Shown piece after piece: positions 33,281 to 46,024 of a stretch of DNA of 64,000 nt (positions are counted from its first letter, which is position 1; the number at the start of each line of letters is the position of its first letter). The stretch is from positions 1,240,001 to 1,304,000 of the forward strand of contig BCKC01000006.1 of NCBI GenBank assembly GCA_001600455.1, in the 5' to 3' direction. The notes under the pieces were generated by a model. That model searched no databases and had not been told where the DNA came from. It saw only the letters and a list, made by a program, of their open reading frames with translations. The position numbers and the translations under genes were made by a program. The stretch comes from Endocalyx cinctus. Lineage: Eukaryota > Ascomycota > Sordariomycetes > Amphisphaeriales > Apiosporaceae.

Positions 33281-35896
33281 ATGCCTGCTGCCGTAGATGG
33301 ACCGACAGTTTCATTGTCATGTGCGTATTTCTTCGTACAGTCTACGACAAAAAAGAAATTATCCAAAACTCAGCGAGTCACTAACCTGAACAAACTCGTG
33401 TAGTTGCCAACAACTTCTGGGGCAAGGACGATGCTGGTGTAGGGCCGTTACTCGATCGCATGGCATCTGCCAAGCTGACCAGCGACGAGCTTAGATCATT
33501 CTATAGTGGTAAGTTTTAGCAGCTTTCGACAAGCATCTCTACTTACTCCGCTAATAATAATGTTGTCTTATCATTAGCACGCGCCTCCATCGAAGACGAT
33601 TATGCGAGAAAACTTATGTCATTATGTCGAAAATCATTGGGGTCTCACGAAATGGGTACGTTGAAGACGTCTTTGGATACAGTCCGAGGGGAGGTAGAAT
33701 CTATGGCAAAGCAACATGCAATCATTGCTGCCCAGATGAAGACGGAACTAGAAGAGCCTCTGGCCGCGTTCGCAGGCGGTATGAAAGAACGTCGAAAGAT
33801 TATACAAAATACGGTGGAAAAGATTTTGAAACTTAAAATCCAGCAAACGCAAATGGTCAACAAGGTCAGAATCCCTCCCCCTAGGAGATGCCCAGCATCG
33901 ACTGACATGACTTTGCGTAAACTGGTTGCTGAACATTTTTGATAACTCACAGACTCGGGATCGGTTTGAACAAGAATCTCTTAAGATTAAGGGCTATCTA
34001 GCACAAGGGCATATGGTTATGGGCCAGGAGGAACGAAAGAACAAAGCCAAGCTAGAGAAAGCACAGATCACCCTTGCCACATCCAATACAGAATACGAGA
34101 AATCTGTCAAAGCCCTAGAAGAGACTACCGCAAGATGGAATCGAGAATGGAAGGCCGCCGCAGATAAATTTCAAGATTTAGAAGAGGAAAGGCTGGATTT
34201 TTCAAAGAGCAGTTTATGGACCTTTGCCAATATCGCCTCGACCGTCTGCGTTAGTGACGATGCGTCATGCGAAAAGATCCGGCTGTCGCTCGAACAGATG
34301 GATGTGGAGAAGGATATTATTCACTTCATCACCGAGAAGGGAACTGGCCAAGAGATCCCAGACCCACCAAAATACATCAATTTCTGCAGAGGGGATGCCG
34401 AGGACCATAAATCAGAAATATCTGATGACGAGAATTACTCTGTCGCACAATTTCCTCGGAGCATTAACCCGGCCTTCCGAACTTCTTCGCCACAGCCATC
34501 TACCTATGAATCTCACCATGATCCCAATTCCGCTCTTGCGCGAAACCTAGGTGGAAACCCTGAACCGTCAGCGCCGAGTAGAGAACCCGTTACGGCTCCT
34601 CAGTCGGCCCCTACCCCTATTATGGCTCCCCAGCCGACCCCTGCCCCTATTATGCCTCTTCAGCAAGCCCCTGCTCCGATTATGCCTCCTCAGCAAGCCC
34701 CTGCTCCGATCATGCCCCCTCAGCAAGCTCCCGCCTCCATTATGCCTCCTCAACAAGCTCCCGCCTCTAGTATGACTCCTCAAGAGCGGCGTCATCAAGC
34801 CCCTGCGCAGCAGTATGACGCCTCTCAATTTGCCGCTGTGCCTCACGATCCGTATCCCATGGATGGTATGACCATGCTGTGCCGGACAGATGGTGGAATG
34901 AACTCGGCAACGAGCTCCAACTTGTCGTCCAATCGGCCATCGAGTCGCGACGACAACAGTGAGTATTCGAATCCCACTTCTTTCTCTAGTCAGGAACCGC
35001 CAAGCGGCAAAGTATCCCCTGTGAAGCAAGACATCGCAACTATGGAGCAACCGGAAAAGCGCGTGCTCAAGAAGAAGAGTGGCTTTTTTCAGAATCATAG
35101 CCCGTTCCGTAGGAAGAGCACCAAAGATATGCAAACATCCAATAGGAACACCTGGGGCCCGGTCACTACCCAGAACGCCTTGAGCTCTAGGCGTCCTCAG
35201 GTTTATGAACCAGAGCCTCAGAACATGCTGCCGGATAGGGCGGTGAGTCCTGATCCTATCGATGCGAATGCTACACTCGCATTGAACGTTGGCCAAAATG
35301 TGTTCCCAGTAGCTAATACCGATAAGCGCAACAAGGCTATGGATAATAGCCCGCCTGCTCAAGAAGATCAAGATCCTATTGCCTTGGCGCTCGCAGAGTT
35401 GAAAGGAGTAGCGGGCAACAAACAACCCGCTGGAAGGATCTCAGCCGACCATTATCATGGTATAGCCACTCCAGCCCCCTCTGAGCGCCCCCAGGCTTTC
35501 TCGCGCTCAGTTCCAGCCCCAAGAGTTGGCAGTGACGTCGCTGCCGGCATACGAGGAACTCCTCCGCCATCATATGATCAACAAATACAGAGGTTAGGGG
35601 TACCCCCTCCCGCTGTCACGTCTAAAGCGATGCAAGAGGCTTCAAGGAAATACGTAGAACAGACAAGAGATATCTTCAGTCAGACCAGACCCGGATCTGG
35701 GGCTTATGGTGGGAGTGCTTCGTCACGTCCAGCAACCAGGGGTAATGATGTCCCTCGAGCGGCTTCCCCGGCACCTCCTCGTAGTGCTTCTCCAAGACCC
35801 GGAATGCATCCTGATACCCGCCAAGCCCACAGATCTGCGTCACCCAATCCGTATAGCGGTAGTCAGCAGTATCACCAACAACAACAGCAGCAGCAG

Positions 35897-35937
<41 letters not shown>

Positions 35938-36687
35938 GCAGAAGCAGCAGCAGCAGAAGCAGCAACAGCAGATGCTGCAGCAGCAGCAGCAGCAGATGCA
36001 GCAGAAACAACAGCAACAGCAGATGCAGCAGCAACAGCAACAGCAGATGCAGCAGCAACAGCAACAGAACCAACGTCGGCATTCACCGTCAGTGAGCACA
36101 TCACAGACAAGAGGCTCGGATCAAGGATATTATAGACACAATTCACCCAACGATATGGCCCGAACTGCGTCTCCCGCTTCATATAGGGGTGATTATGACC
36201 GCCCTGTTAGTAGGGCATCAAATATGGCTGTCCAGTTGGCTCCTGTTGCTAGTGAAGGGTCCATGTATGGAGGATCCATGCGTGGCAGAGGTAACGGGAG
36301 GCCCGGGACGAGCTCAAGCTCGCGGGCCATGAGCTTCTACGACGGCAGAGATGCGGCTGCACAAGGAACGAGACAGCGAAGCAAAAGCGTGGCGGACCCT
36401 AGCCGGCAGTACACACCAGAAGGACGCGCTATTCTTCATTATGGTAAGCAATCACTCACTAGAATTAGGATTGTATGACGGATGATAGCTGACACCCTTC
36501 CTAAACTGTAGCTCGAGCGTTATATATGTACCAAGCGGCCATTCCGGAAGAACTAGGATTTGCCAAAGGAGACACATTGGCCATCCTACGGCATCAAGAT
36601 GACGGTTGGTGGGAGGCTGAAATCCATTCAGGGAATGGAGTCGGACGTGGAGGGTTAGTGCCAAGCAACTACCTTCAGGCGTGCTAG
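33281..36687 (+). CDS. F-BAR and SH3 cytokinesis protein (Cdc15/Imp2/Hof1 family)
   Basis: Five exons: 33281..33320, 33404..33508, 33578..33864, 33953..36443 and 36512..36687; 1032 aa. The F-BAR domain spans about residues 12-265 (FANNFWGKDDAGVGPLLDRM, LRSFYSARASIEDDYARKL, KIKGYLAQGHMVMGQEERKN). A long disordered middle has a ten-residue repeat APAPIMPPQQ (about 362-420) and a polyglutamine tract (about 786-850). The C-terminal SH3 domain (about 975-1032) has ALYMYQA, GDTLAILRHQDDGWWEAEI and GLVPSNYL. Yeast relatives bind curved plasma membrane at the contractile actin ring and recruit septation factors; at hyphal septa a similar role is expected. A GTCAGA donor at 33865 is supported by the exact junction QMVNK/TRDRFEQ. 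Confidence 0.94.
34598..34784 (+). repeat. 30-bp coding minisatellite
   Basis: About six imperfect copies of a 30-nt unit encoding APAPIMPPQQ inside the F-BAR/SH3 gene; differences are mostly synonymous or Ala/Pro/Ser swaps, so the array is in frame. Confidence 0.8.
35876..36070 (+). repeat. CAG/CAA polyglutamine tract
   Basis: In-frame CAA/CAG run encoding about 60 Gln, interrupted by a few Lys, Met and Leu codons (KQQQ, QMLQ, QMQQ). Mixed CAA/CAG codons suggest selection for glutamine rather than pure slippage. Confidence 0.9.
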
Positions 36688-37647
36688 TGACTTCTTTTGC
36701 TCTAAGCATCTAAGTACACACGTATACTCCTCTCAAACGAGATGGAAGGAGAGTTAAAAAGTGCCCATTCGAATCCGCAGCCTCGTAATTTCAAAGAGGC
36801 ATACGAATACGCGTTCAAACGAGATATCATGTTGCATGTATGAGCTGGGGAGGAACAGGGCCACATTAGTTTGTCGAGGAATTGGTGAAAGATTGCTATG
36901 ACTTGAATCATGTAACTCTAAAAGGCATAGCAGGTACATACCCAACTGATTGATTCATGATGTAAGTCAAAAGGATAGGAGTTCATAGGAAATTTGCATT
37001 TAAAGAGATTCAAAAGTACCAAGCAACTCTCGATATGAACTGTGTTTGGCATCTGGTGGTGTGTCTGTCCTCGTATTTATGGAGTACCCTTTAACTACAT
37101 TCTTCGCACTCCGTAATTATCAATCCTACATTAGTTATTTATGTATCGCCTACAGACATATACCTACCTAGGTAGGTAAATACCCAAGTACCTCTATGTA
37201 TTACTCCGAACAAGCCGTTAAAATTTCCTAAAGATAAAATAAACGATGGCTGGTATTAGGGGCAGAATCAGAATGACGTCGAGCGGAGGGGTAGTGGCAC
37301 ATCGGACGCCAAGAGGTCCGGTCCTAGTCCTAGTGTACCTAAGTACATAAGGTAGCTAGGCTAGCTTAGATCCAATAAGCTCAAATTCACATGTCGAAAA
37401 CAACCTTACCTGACGCGATATTTCAGCCACTTTGATCAACGCGTCCTTGACAGTGACCGCGATACCAAAGTTGACTTGGAGCCACTGCTGTTCCAATTTC
37501 CTCCCTTTTCCTAGACACGACGGAAAAGCTGCGAGTTCTTTTGGTTATAGGTCAACTGATACCACTTCTGTCGAACCTCGAGTTAGGAATAGAGCTGGAG
37601 CCTTTATAGATACAGCGCCGCAAGGCGCATCACTGATTAAGGAAAAG
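36688..37647. other. Spacer before the seipin gene
   Basis: Contains CCTACCTAGGTAGGTAAATA near 37165 and ACTCCGTA near 37109. The 200 bp before 37648 stay open in the seipin frame but contain no ATG there, so I treat them as leader. Confidence 0.55.
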
Positions 37648-39050
37648 ATGGTGAGTTTTCCTCCTACCAAAGACTCTCATCCTTTAAATATGCATATTCA
37701 TTATACAGCTGGGGGGATGGTGTATTATGTGCGGGCCTAATGCCTTTAAACGTAGGAATACATAAAAGCACCGTACCGTATCGCAACCTCAATGAAGGCC
37801 CAGAGGACCTACCTCAGAGCCTTCTTGTTCATCTGCGCCTCGTTCATCCTAGTATGTGTCGCTGCGCTAGCGTACCTAATATTTTACTACCATTATGTAC
37901 CTCAGAAGGTCATATCCGTCCCAGTGCATTTGCAATATAAGTAAGTCTGCCCGCTTGCTTCGCTTTCCATTACCACCTCCTTATTATTTTTCACATCTCA
38001 GATATTAATGGTACTGCAAGTGTTAACCTGGGTTTAAATAGCTCGGGTTTGAACCCCTACGGGCTTACGTCTCTCCCTGCCAAACTCATGCTCGAGACCG
38101 AGTACGACGTCTCGGTAGAACTCGTGCTGCCACGCTCTCCCAGCAATCTTGAGCGAGGAAACTTCATGGTCGCTATTTTCGCGATGAAGTCTCACTCCGA
38201 GAATCCAGCGTACTCGTTTTCAGCAACTGAAGCCTATCCATCGGACCCGTACAAGCACGTGACAACAAGCAACGTTGTGTTTTCGTCGCGACGCCCAGCC
38301 CTGATTCCTTACGTGGATCCACTCGTCTCGATGGCCTCTAGGATTCTGTTCTTATTCTTTCATATCTTTTTTTCGGTATCGGAGAAGGCGATGCTGACCA
38401 TTCCGATGGGCGAGCTGGTCCAATTCAAGAGTTCACTTCCTCTTTCAGTATTGTTAGACATCCAAGCCGGACAGACTCTACAGGTTTACTCAGCTACCAT
38501 CACCCTCGTCGCGCGACTTTCGGGGATTCGTTGGTTTATGTACAACCACCGAATCCTCTCGTTTGTCGTGCTCACTTCGACGTTTTGGTTGTGCGAGCTG
38601 ATTTCTATGGCACTAGCTTGGTTTATCTTGAGTTATATCTTCTCATCAGGCAACGATAGAGTTAATGATACCGGGGTTCTAATCCATCAGGGACACAAGG
38701 GCGATGCGCCCGGAGGCAAAGCTCTAGTAAAACAAGAAGATAACTTAACAGCGAAGAACGAAGATGAAGAAGAAGAAGAAGAAGAAGAAGATCGGGATAT
38801 CAAGCAAGAGATCATTAAATTGGAAGATGAAGAGAGTCAAGGTGTTGCACAAGATCTCGGCAGGATAGGCATAGATGAAAAAAAAGATGGCCATGGGCTC
38901 ACGAAGGACTCTAGCCTGACGCAAGGCGAAGATAAAAGTAAAGGGCAAGGCACTGCCGCTACCAGTTTTGATGATGGAAGAGAGACTCGAGGAAGTGACA
39001 GCAGTCTTAGGAGAAGATCATCACGAGGTGGCATATCCTCTATCACATGA
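37648..39050 (+). CDS. sei1: Seipin (lipid-droplet assembly protein)
   Basis: Model of three exons: 37648..37650, 37756..37940 and 38021..39050; 405 aa. The first exon is an ATG followed directly by GTGAGT; the N-terminus is therefore the least certain part. Exon 2 supplies AQRTYLRAFLFICASFILVC, the first membrane helix, and YVPQKVISVPVHLQY. Exon 3 carries the lumenal seipin fold (EYDVSVELVLPRSPSNLERG, NFMVAIFAMKS, YKHVTTSNVVFSSRRPAL), the second helix at about residues 225-250, and an acidic cytosolic tail with a run of Glu. Seipin oligomers sit at ER-lipid droplet contacts and control triacylglycerol flow. Acceptor 38020 was chosen over 38001 because only it keeps the frame. Confidence 0.87.
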
Positions 39051-40551
39051 TTTGTGTTTAAGCCTCATGACTAGGTACCAGACTCATGATCTATGGATTT
39101 GACCTTTTCTCAATTGCTACTATTAAGCCTTAATTCATTCCCTAGGATTTTATATTTAATTGATATTAAAATTCTTATTTTTATTCACCAGCTTTACTGG
39201 GTCTTCTCTTCAGACAGTATTTGAATCCTACATACATCATGGATGGATGGATCTATTGAATATATTTTTTTTTTCTTAGGATTTATTACATTTTGTTACA
39301 TATTAAGTAATATCTAGGTACTACTTAGATAGGTAAGTACTTTAACCTAAGCAAGTACAGAGCAGGTGTACTTGTAGGTGAAAAAATGTGTGGTTGTACA
39401 GTGTGTTTTTGTTTTCTTCCTTTCTCTCCCGTTTTATCCCCCCTCCCTTCAAAGGCACTGTATTTACCGGCTTATAGGACGTTGGTTAGGCCTAGACTAT
39501 AGCTGCTACTCAGCTGTATCTACATACTAAAATACATTTCTCTTGGGGCTACCGAATATCCCCACTTTGTATATTCACATCGCGGTCAAACAAGCCAATA
39601 GCATAATTATCTTGATATCCCCGCCATTCAGTCAATCGTTCATTCATTCACCTTGGTACTCGACGAACCTCTTCTTTTACATTATTCTACTTTTCCCCCC
39701 TTCTACATTATGCGTTGGTTCAAGAGAGGGCCAGAGGAATAATATTCTTTTTTCCCCCCTATATTGAATAAATCGCCTTCTGATATCTTATCTTTAGATC
39801 GGAATAAAAAAAAAAAAAAAAGATAAAAAAAATAGGAGGAGCTTGATTATACTACTATCTCCCTTTCTCTACCATCTTTTTTTTCTTCTTCTTTCTATGG
39901 AAGGTAAAAATAAAATAATACATCTATTTTTATTTGTTTAGGTGTAACCCTGTGCTTTCTACTACCAACTCGAGATCTACTGTGTATTCTTCTTGACTTG
40001 CCTCAAGCTCACTTTTATTCACCTCCACACAACGTACCTAAAATAATTGTGAATTTTAAAGATTGCCCTTTCGGTCCAGTAGCAACAGTCTTATTCAACA
40101 TCGCATTACCTCCTCACGGTACTCAACCAACAAACAAACTATTCACCTCTTTATAAACCAGCCACTCTTCAAGTTGACCGTCTATAATTCTTAAATATAA
40201 AGCTTGGAGAAGGGCACTCTCCAAAACATACTAGATTAACTTCACACTATCTACGGGAATGAATATACTTAGACTAGTATATAACTTCTCTCCCACCGCT
40301 ACCAGCAAATAATTCCTCGACCTTTCCTCCTCGGCCTCTTCTGTTCCTTTTTCTTTTTTTTCTTTTCTCTTCTTCTTCTTTTTTCTTCTTCTTTCGTTCT
40401 TCCCTCTCCGCTTCCCCTCTCTTTCATATTCTCCCTTCTCAGCGATAAATAAGCTCGGTGTTTAGTTCGACTATATCTTTGAGTCCCTGCTCGTCCCACT
40501 TCCGCCAATTTTTCGTCACACCGCTCTCAACTTATTCAACACTTGTTCACG
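39051..40551. other. Long spacer/leader, pyrimidine-rich at its 3' end
   Basis: 1.5 kb. A run of A near 39806-39820, TCTTTT-rich tracts at 40320-40430, and a TACCTAGATAGG-like cluster near 39312-39345. The last 250 bp look like a transcribed CT-rich leader. No gene. Confidence 0.65.
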
Positions 40552-42414
40552 ATGCCCTGCTTTAAGGGCATCGCCGTCAGCATCCATGCAAATGGTGCCC
40601 CTCTTGGCGAATATGGCATGCAAAAGCAATCAAAATTTTCTCGAATTAGTACCTACATACCCGTTCCTCAACCTCAACTCAACCCCGAAACTTCGAGGCA
40701 TGAGGCTGCTAAGTTTGCTATATCAATCACGTTGTTAACACCGAACCATGCGATACCGTACACCACCCCGAAAGCTACGCCGGATGACCCTTATCCTAAG
40801 CCTATATATGCCGGTCCTCTACCGTCTACAAGCTCGGATCCTTCTAAGCATGTCAACGCAATTACTCCCTATATCCCCATGACTAATTCCGACAGCGAGA
40901 CCATTGCTGCATACATATATTTCGACGGGAGAGCTAAGGAAGAGGTCGCTACTTTGTTACGACCCGGAGAAGAAACTTGGGTCAATAGTCGTTGGGTTCA
41001 GGTTCCGGACAGTGAAGGCGGTGGTCTTGCCGAACGCGAATTCTTGTTCCGTGAGGTTGGCCTGGAGAGATGGTTGAATGGTTTAGATCTTAAAGGAAAA
41101 GATGCAGCCGAGAAGGTAGAAAAAAGACGTCAAAAATTCGAGAGACGTCATCGACGCCAGAGATCTGCTGCTCATTCTGCCACACTCGACTCAGGAAAGT
41201 CCAGCCGTACCCGAGATACGCTCGCTTATGGGGCAGACGAGTCGTTGCCCGTAGAAAGTCCAGATTTTTCTGACGATGACGATTTTATGTCCGACGACGA
41301 CGACGAACCCGACGAGGCCACGGGCCAAATCAAGGTGGCTATGTTTCGTGTACTAGCCTCTGGTGAGATCAAGAAGGGCGAATATTCGCCTCAATTCAAT
41401 GCCCATGATGATGATGACGAGAGCGACGGAGGAAACAAAGACGCTGATGCAGACGTCGAGCATACCACTAGTTTTGCTAAGCCCAAGACTCTGGATCCTA
41501 AGACGATCAGCACGCAGACGGTAACTGGGATAGACGGTCCGGACAAACCTTACGCGGTTTTCACCTTCTTCTACCGTGGCCAACGTAAGTTTTTATCTTG
41601 CTTCGTAGGATGAAATACGCGCTCTTATTTTAACGTTCTCTCCAGGCCAGCTCCAGAAAATGGGATTAGTTCCCGGTGCAAAGGATAGTCAGAAAACACC
41701 TGGTAGCAAGCGACGCTCTACTCAGCTAGACTTCTCAAACCTTGGTCCGCTAAAGAAGACGGGTACTGTGGGCTTCTCAGCTTTTAGGGATCACGACGCC
41801 GACGAAGCTAAACGCCGAAAAGCCCGGAAGAGGAGCAATGGGAACATCGAGACCGCTATGAACGAAGATAGCGATGACGACGACGATGATGCTACTGAAG
41901 GGCCTCTTGCAAACATGGAAGATTCTGATGATAAGGTCATCAAGACCCATCTCGCCCCCGAAGATGCTAAAGTCACGGGAGAATTACAGGCTGGTATTGA
42001 TAGGATCAGAGTAAGTTATACTCTGAATTTTTCAAAACGTTCCCGCGACTCACGTGCTAACACCTGGACGTCTAGCTTAAACGGCAACATTCGGCAGAAC
42101 CTGACAGCCTAGCCGGATCAAGAAAGTCGCCTAGCTCCGATCCTAACACCAACGAGGCAGCAGCTTCAGCCTCTTCAAAAGCTGATGGGACTGCACCCGA
42201 TACCGTATCGTCTTTGCTTGCACAAGCCTTCTCAGATCCATCTTTGGTTGGCAGCCCGCTCAAGAAACAACGAGCAGCGACAGATGATGCTCCGCAGGAC
42301 CGTTCGGTCAACTTTCCCTCAGCTCTAGGTGACGTCCTGGGTAGGGCCACGGCAGACCAGCAGAAGAAAGAGGTGACCCCGACGGTTAAAGTGGACGACG
42401 ACGAAGAATTATAG
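40552..42414 (+). CDS. Conserved fungal protein of unknown function (acidic, nuclear-type)
   Basis: Three exons: 40552..41584, 41646..42010 and 42076..42414; 578 aa. The start MPCFKGIAVSIHANGAPLGE is preceded by CACG. Residues 1-190 look folded: a beta-rich start, KFAISITLLTP, then IAAYIYFDGRAKEEVATLLR, TWVNSRWVQVPDSEGGG and REVGLERWLNGLDL. Next come a basic helix (KRRQKFERRHRRQR) and long acidic stretches (SDDDDFMSDDDDEPDE). A folded insert KPYAVFTFFYRGQ crosses the first intron into RQLQKMGLVPGAK. The N-terminal block resembles the fungal DUF7918-type domain, though I hold that loosely. Function is unknown; charge pattern suggests a nuclear or chromatin-associated protein. Confidence 0.84.
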
Positions 42415-43802
42415 ACTTGATCATTATTACTGACGACAAGACAAAAAAAAAAAAACTTCAAATCTAACGGGATGAAAACCCCCCCTTGGCCGTAGATGGG
42501 ATCGATAAGGAGGAAATGTCTAGGCAGATAAAAAAGATACTTCCCACTGAAATTCATTCAGGGCTACCTCACCCTTAAAGGAGAATACAGACTTGCCAGT
42601 TCGGTATTCATTGGTAACCACACCTGAAAACTTTGGCATCTTAGATATTCAATTGGCGATGAATCCGCTCATAATTGGTAGTGGTTTCCGTCGGTCGTCG
42701 GCAATGGAGCTTTTGATTAGTTGCTTTCGATGGTTACGATAGTGGATCGATGGATTGAGCTGGGGATATAGAGACGCGCAATACGATAAATCATAGCGAT
42801 TTATTTTTCTGACCTTTTTTCCTTTCTTTTCGTTTCGACTGCGGAAGCTTTAGGCCGAAATTATCTCCCCAAATCCCGAGGCGAAGTGGCAGACACAGGC
42901 AGACAGGCTTCCGTAATAATTGAATGAAGAATAAAAAATAAACTAAAAAACTTGGCAAAATTGGATGGCTCAGGATAGGAGTCATCAAAGGCGTCTTAAC
43001 GGTGGCATCTTTTTACCATAGAGGTTTATATGTATGCCGAGGTAGACATTATTGTTCTACCAGACGTTGATACTGTCTATGTCTGGATAGAATGACATAG
43101 CGAGAACTTTACTGAGGGAAATTTTTTTCAAAAAATATATATATGAAAAAGAGAAAGAAAGAAAAGATCATTCTCTCTCTGTTCTTTCAACCTGCTCCTT
43201 CAATTTCTCTAATTGATTCTCTTTGAATAGAGAGGGATGTACAATGTGGCATAGCCACGCCTGTAAATCACCTCTTACCTGTTCTGCCTGTGTTAGCATC
43301 TGAGGTCTGGTCAGGATTGAGACGTATTCTGCAATTGGTTACCAAACAATTTCCACTAGGAGCCCTGCTCTGCCCTATACTATTCAATCAATCAGAAGCC
43401 CAGAAAGTCAAGTCTCAAGGTCAACCATCATGTCAGGATTTTTTTTGTCACCGTGCCATTGAGTGTTGATGTTTTTGACCTTTGCTGTTGTTTGGTGTTG
43501 TATACGCTAATTTACAGGGTATGCCCCTACTAATTCCACCATAACATACCCGTGGACCTACCTAGGCAGCTAGGTAGGTACATATATCCATAGTAGTAGA
43601 TATTGCTCATAAAAAACGTACTTATGACTAAAACTATTTAAAATATCATCATTCCGGCTTATCTAATCCGAACTGATATCAGTTAACGAGATAGATTAAA
43701 TAATTATTTTTGTTTGCTGTTTGAAGCAACATAAGCCTACTCTATGTAATATCGTAAATAGAAACACAAGCAAGTCCAAGGTCCTTCTCCGTAGTAGCAG
43801 CC
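42415..43802. other. Spacer between two plus-strand genes
   Basis: AT-rich; contains one CTACCTAGGCAGCTAGGTAGG palindromic unit near 43556-43578. No gene recognised. Confidence 0.65.
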
Positions 43803-46024
43803 ATGGCATCTCCAATGCTACTATTGCTAGTATCAATACTATCGTTCACATACACGTCTGCGCTTCCAGATCAATTTGACTTAGATCAGCAGCAACGGCA
43901 GAAAGTCTTACAGCCCTCGCCATTATCAGGAACTCTACGGACCGGTGGCGCATTTTCGAGTGACCAAGAGCAGCAGAAGAGTATTGGAGGAGGAGGCTTC
44001 GGGGAAGAAAATCCCTTGATGACGGCAGAACTTGATGGGTTTATTCATGAAACATTAGAAAAGTGGCACGTCCCTGGCGTTGCCGTTGCCGTTGTCGATG
44101 GAGACCGTACTTGGGCTGAGGTAAGAGCGTGGCCGTTTTCTTCTTCTTTTTCTTCTCCTTCTCTGGGGGAGTATCTAATTTCGATGCTGGAGCTTCTAAT
44201 AGCTTTGTGAACCCACTATTACTGTTATTATCATTAGAGATATTGGATGGATAGAAGATGATTCCTGGGTGAATTGGGGATATATATTAGAATGACGGTT
44301 CTGGCCGATTGTCTGTACTAGAAGGTAAGAAGACCAGATAATGGAATTACCTGGCTAACAACGGGTCTAAATTTTACAGGGGTTCGGCATAGCCAACTTT
44401 CCCTCCTCTCCGGTTACAAACTCAACACTGTTCTACACAGGCAGCACAACCAAAGCCTTCCTGGCAGCCGTCATATCCCAGCTCATCGCGGATCCCTCAT
44501 CATCAACTTCTTTAGCAGATAATCTCCTGCCGACCCCATTGACATGGCAGACGCCAATCTCGTCTCTAATACCATCGGATTTTGTAACACGCGATTCGGA
44601 CGTGAGTAACTCCTAAAGTCATTTATGTACTCTTCTAGACTGTTTTATTGAGTAGCTACCTCCGAATAGAGGTTGTCGAGAGTCGATACTCTGGAGGCTA
44701 GGCTCTACGGTTCCTTACTTCTTCTGTATTAAGAATCCAAGGCCCCCGTTGACCGTTGTTGCTGCAGTGGGCGACACACCATCTGACTCTAGAAGATGCC
44801 CTCTCGCACCGAACTGGACTCCCGCGCCACGACAAGGCGCTCGCCCTTCACTACGGTGCCGATGCGCATCCAGCCACCGTTCGCGATTACGCTCGTAGCA
44901 TCCGGTACCTGCCCATGGTAACGGAACCACGCGTCTACTGGCGGTACTGTAACTATATGTTCCTAGTTGCCTCGCACGTTGTGCAGACGCTGACAGGCCA
45001 ATGGCTCGGCGACCTCATGCGCGAGAAAATCTGGGAGCCTCTTGGAATGAACGCCACGTTCTTCCGGCTGGCGGACGCGATGGAAGCACCCGAGGAACTT
45101 GCGCAGGGGTATTACTGGGATTATGTAGGAGAAAAGTTCACGACTGCGGAGGGGAAAGGAGCGGGGTTCGTAAAAGTACCATTTAGCGACCGCCAGGATA
45201 ACGCGAGCGGCGCAGGAGGCGTGATCAGCAACGTGCTGGACTACGCCAAGTGGCTCCGGTGCATGCTACGCGAGGAAATGCCCATAACCCCGGAAGGCCA
45301 TCGCGAGCTAAAGACAGCGCGGATGGTAGTCAACTCGGCCAGCGGCAAGGGCGCTTACGACGCACCGCTGTCGTATTCTTTAGGCTGGATGTTGGGCACG
45401 TACCGATCTCACCAAGTAGTGACGCATAGCGGCAGCATGGAGGCTCACGGCACTCAAGTTTTCTTTCTCCCAGACGTCGACTTCGGAGTTGTCGTCATGG
45501 CCAACGTCGCGGGCTTCACCTCGGGCCTCTCGGCCCTCGAGATCGCCTGGAGGCTCATATACGATCGGTTGGGTGTTCCACTTTCCGAAAGATATGACTG
45601 GGGTGCTACCGGGGAACTACGCATCCAGAAACAACTGAAGGTCCCTGAAACGGCAGCAAGCGAGCTCTACCCGGATAGGACGATGCCGCCGCTACCGAGA
45701 CAACTTCCCCTGGCCTCGTACACGGGCACATACTTCCATCCGGCATACAGGAACATGACGATCGAGGTGGTAGAAGGAGAAGAGAAATACGAGCTCAAAG
45801 CGGTCCGAGGTGACTTCCAATGGCAAATGATGTTTAGGTTTGAGCACGTCTCGGGTGAGTTCTGGGCCGTCGTGATAGATGGGCTCAACACGCCGAACCG
45901 GCTTTCGGTCGAGCTTGCCAAAGCGCAGTTCCAAGTCGGAGTCTCTGGTAAGGTGGAATTTGTCGAGATGGAGTTTTTCGAAGAGGGAAGTGAGGGTGTG
46001 GTTGTGTTTGAGAAGTTGGATTAA
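43803..46024 (+). CDS. Secreted serine hydrolase of the beta-lactamase (class C/esterase) fold
   Basis: Three exons: 43803..44120, 44380..44601 and 44768..46024; 598 aa, all phase 0. A signal peptide (MLLLLVSILSFTYTSALP) begins the protein. The fold's three active-site motifs are present: SxxK in YTGSTTKAFLAAV (about residue 128), YxN in YWRYCNYMFLVASH (about 245), and the HSG box in VVTHSGSMEAHG (about 398). A C-terminal lipocalin-like barrel (ASYTGTYFHPAYRNMTIEVV) matches the appendage of many fungal members. Such enzymes are usually esterases, D-aminopeptidases or lactonases rather than antibiotic-degrading lactamases, so the substrate is open. Located outside the cell or in the secretory pathway. 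The gene stands alone, not in a metabolite cluster. Confidence 0.92.

Noticed and set aside
34568..35425. Minus-strand open frame of 285 codons opposite the F-BAR gene
   Set aside because: It mirrors the Pro/Gln-rich repeat of the real gene (Arg/Gly/Leu-rich repeats) and lacks any domain.
35676..36182. Ala/Val-, Leu- or Cys-rich frames opposite the polyglutamine tract
   Set aside because: These are simply the other readings of the CAG/CAA repeat.
43803..46024. Antibiotic beta-lactamase
   Set aside because: The SxxK, YxN and HSG motifs define the fold only; fungal secreted members with this C-terminal barrel are usually esterases or peptidases, so I kept a general call.
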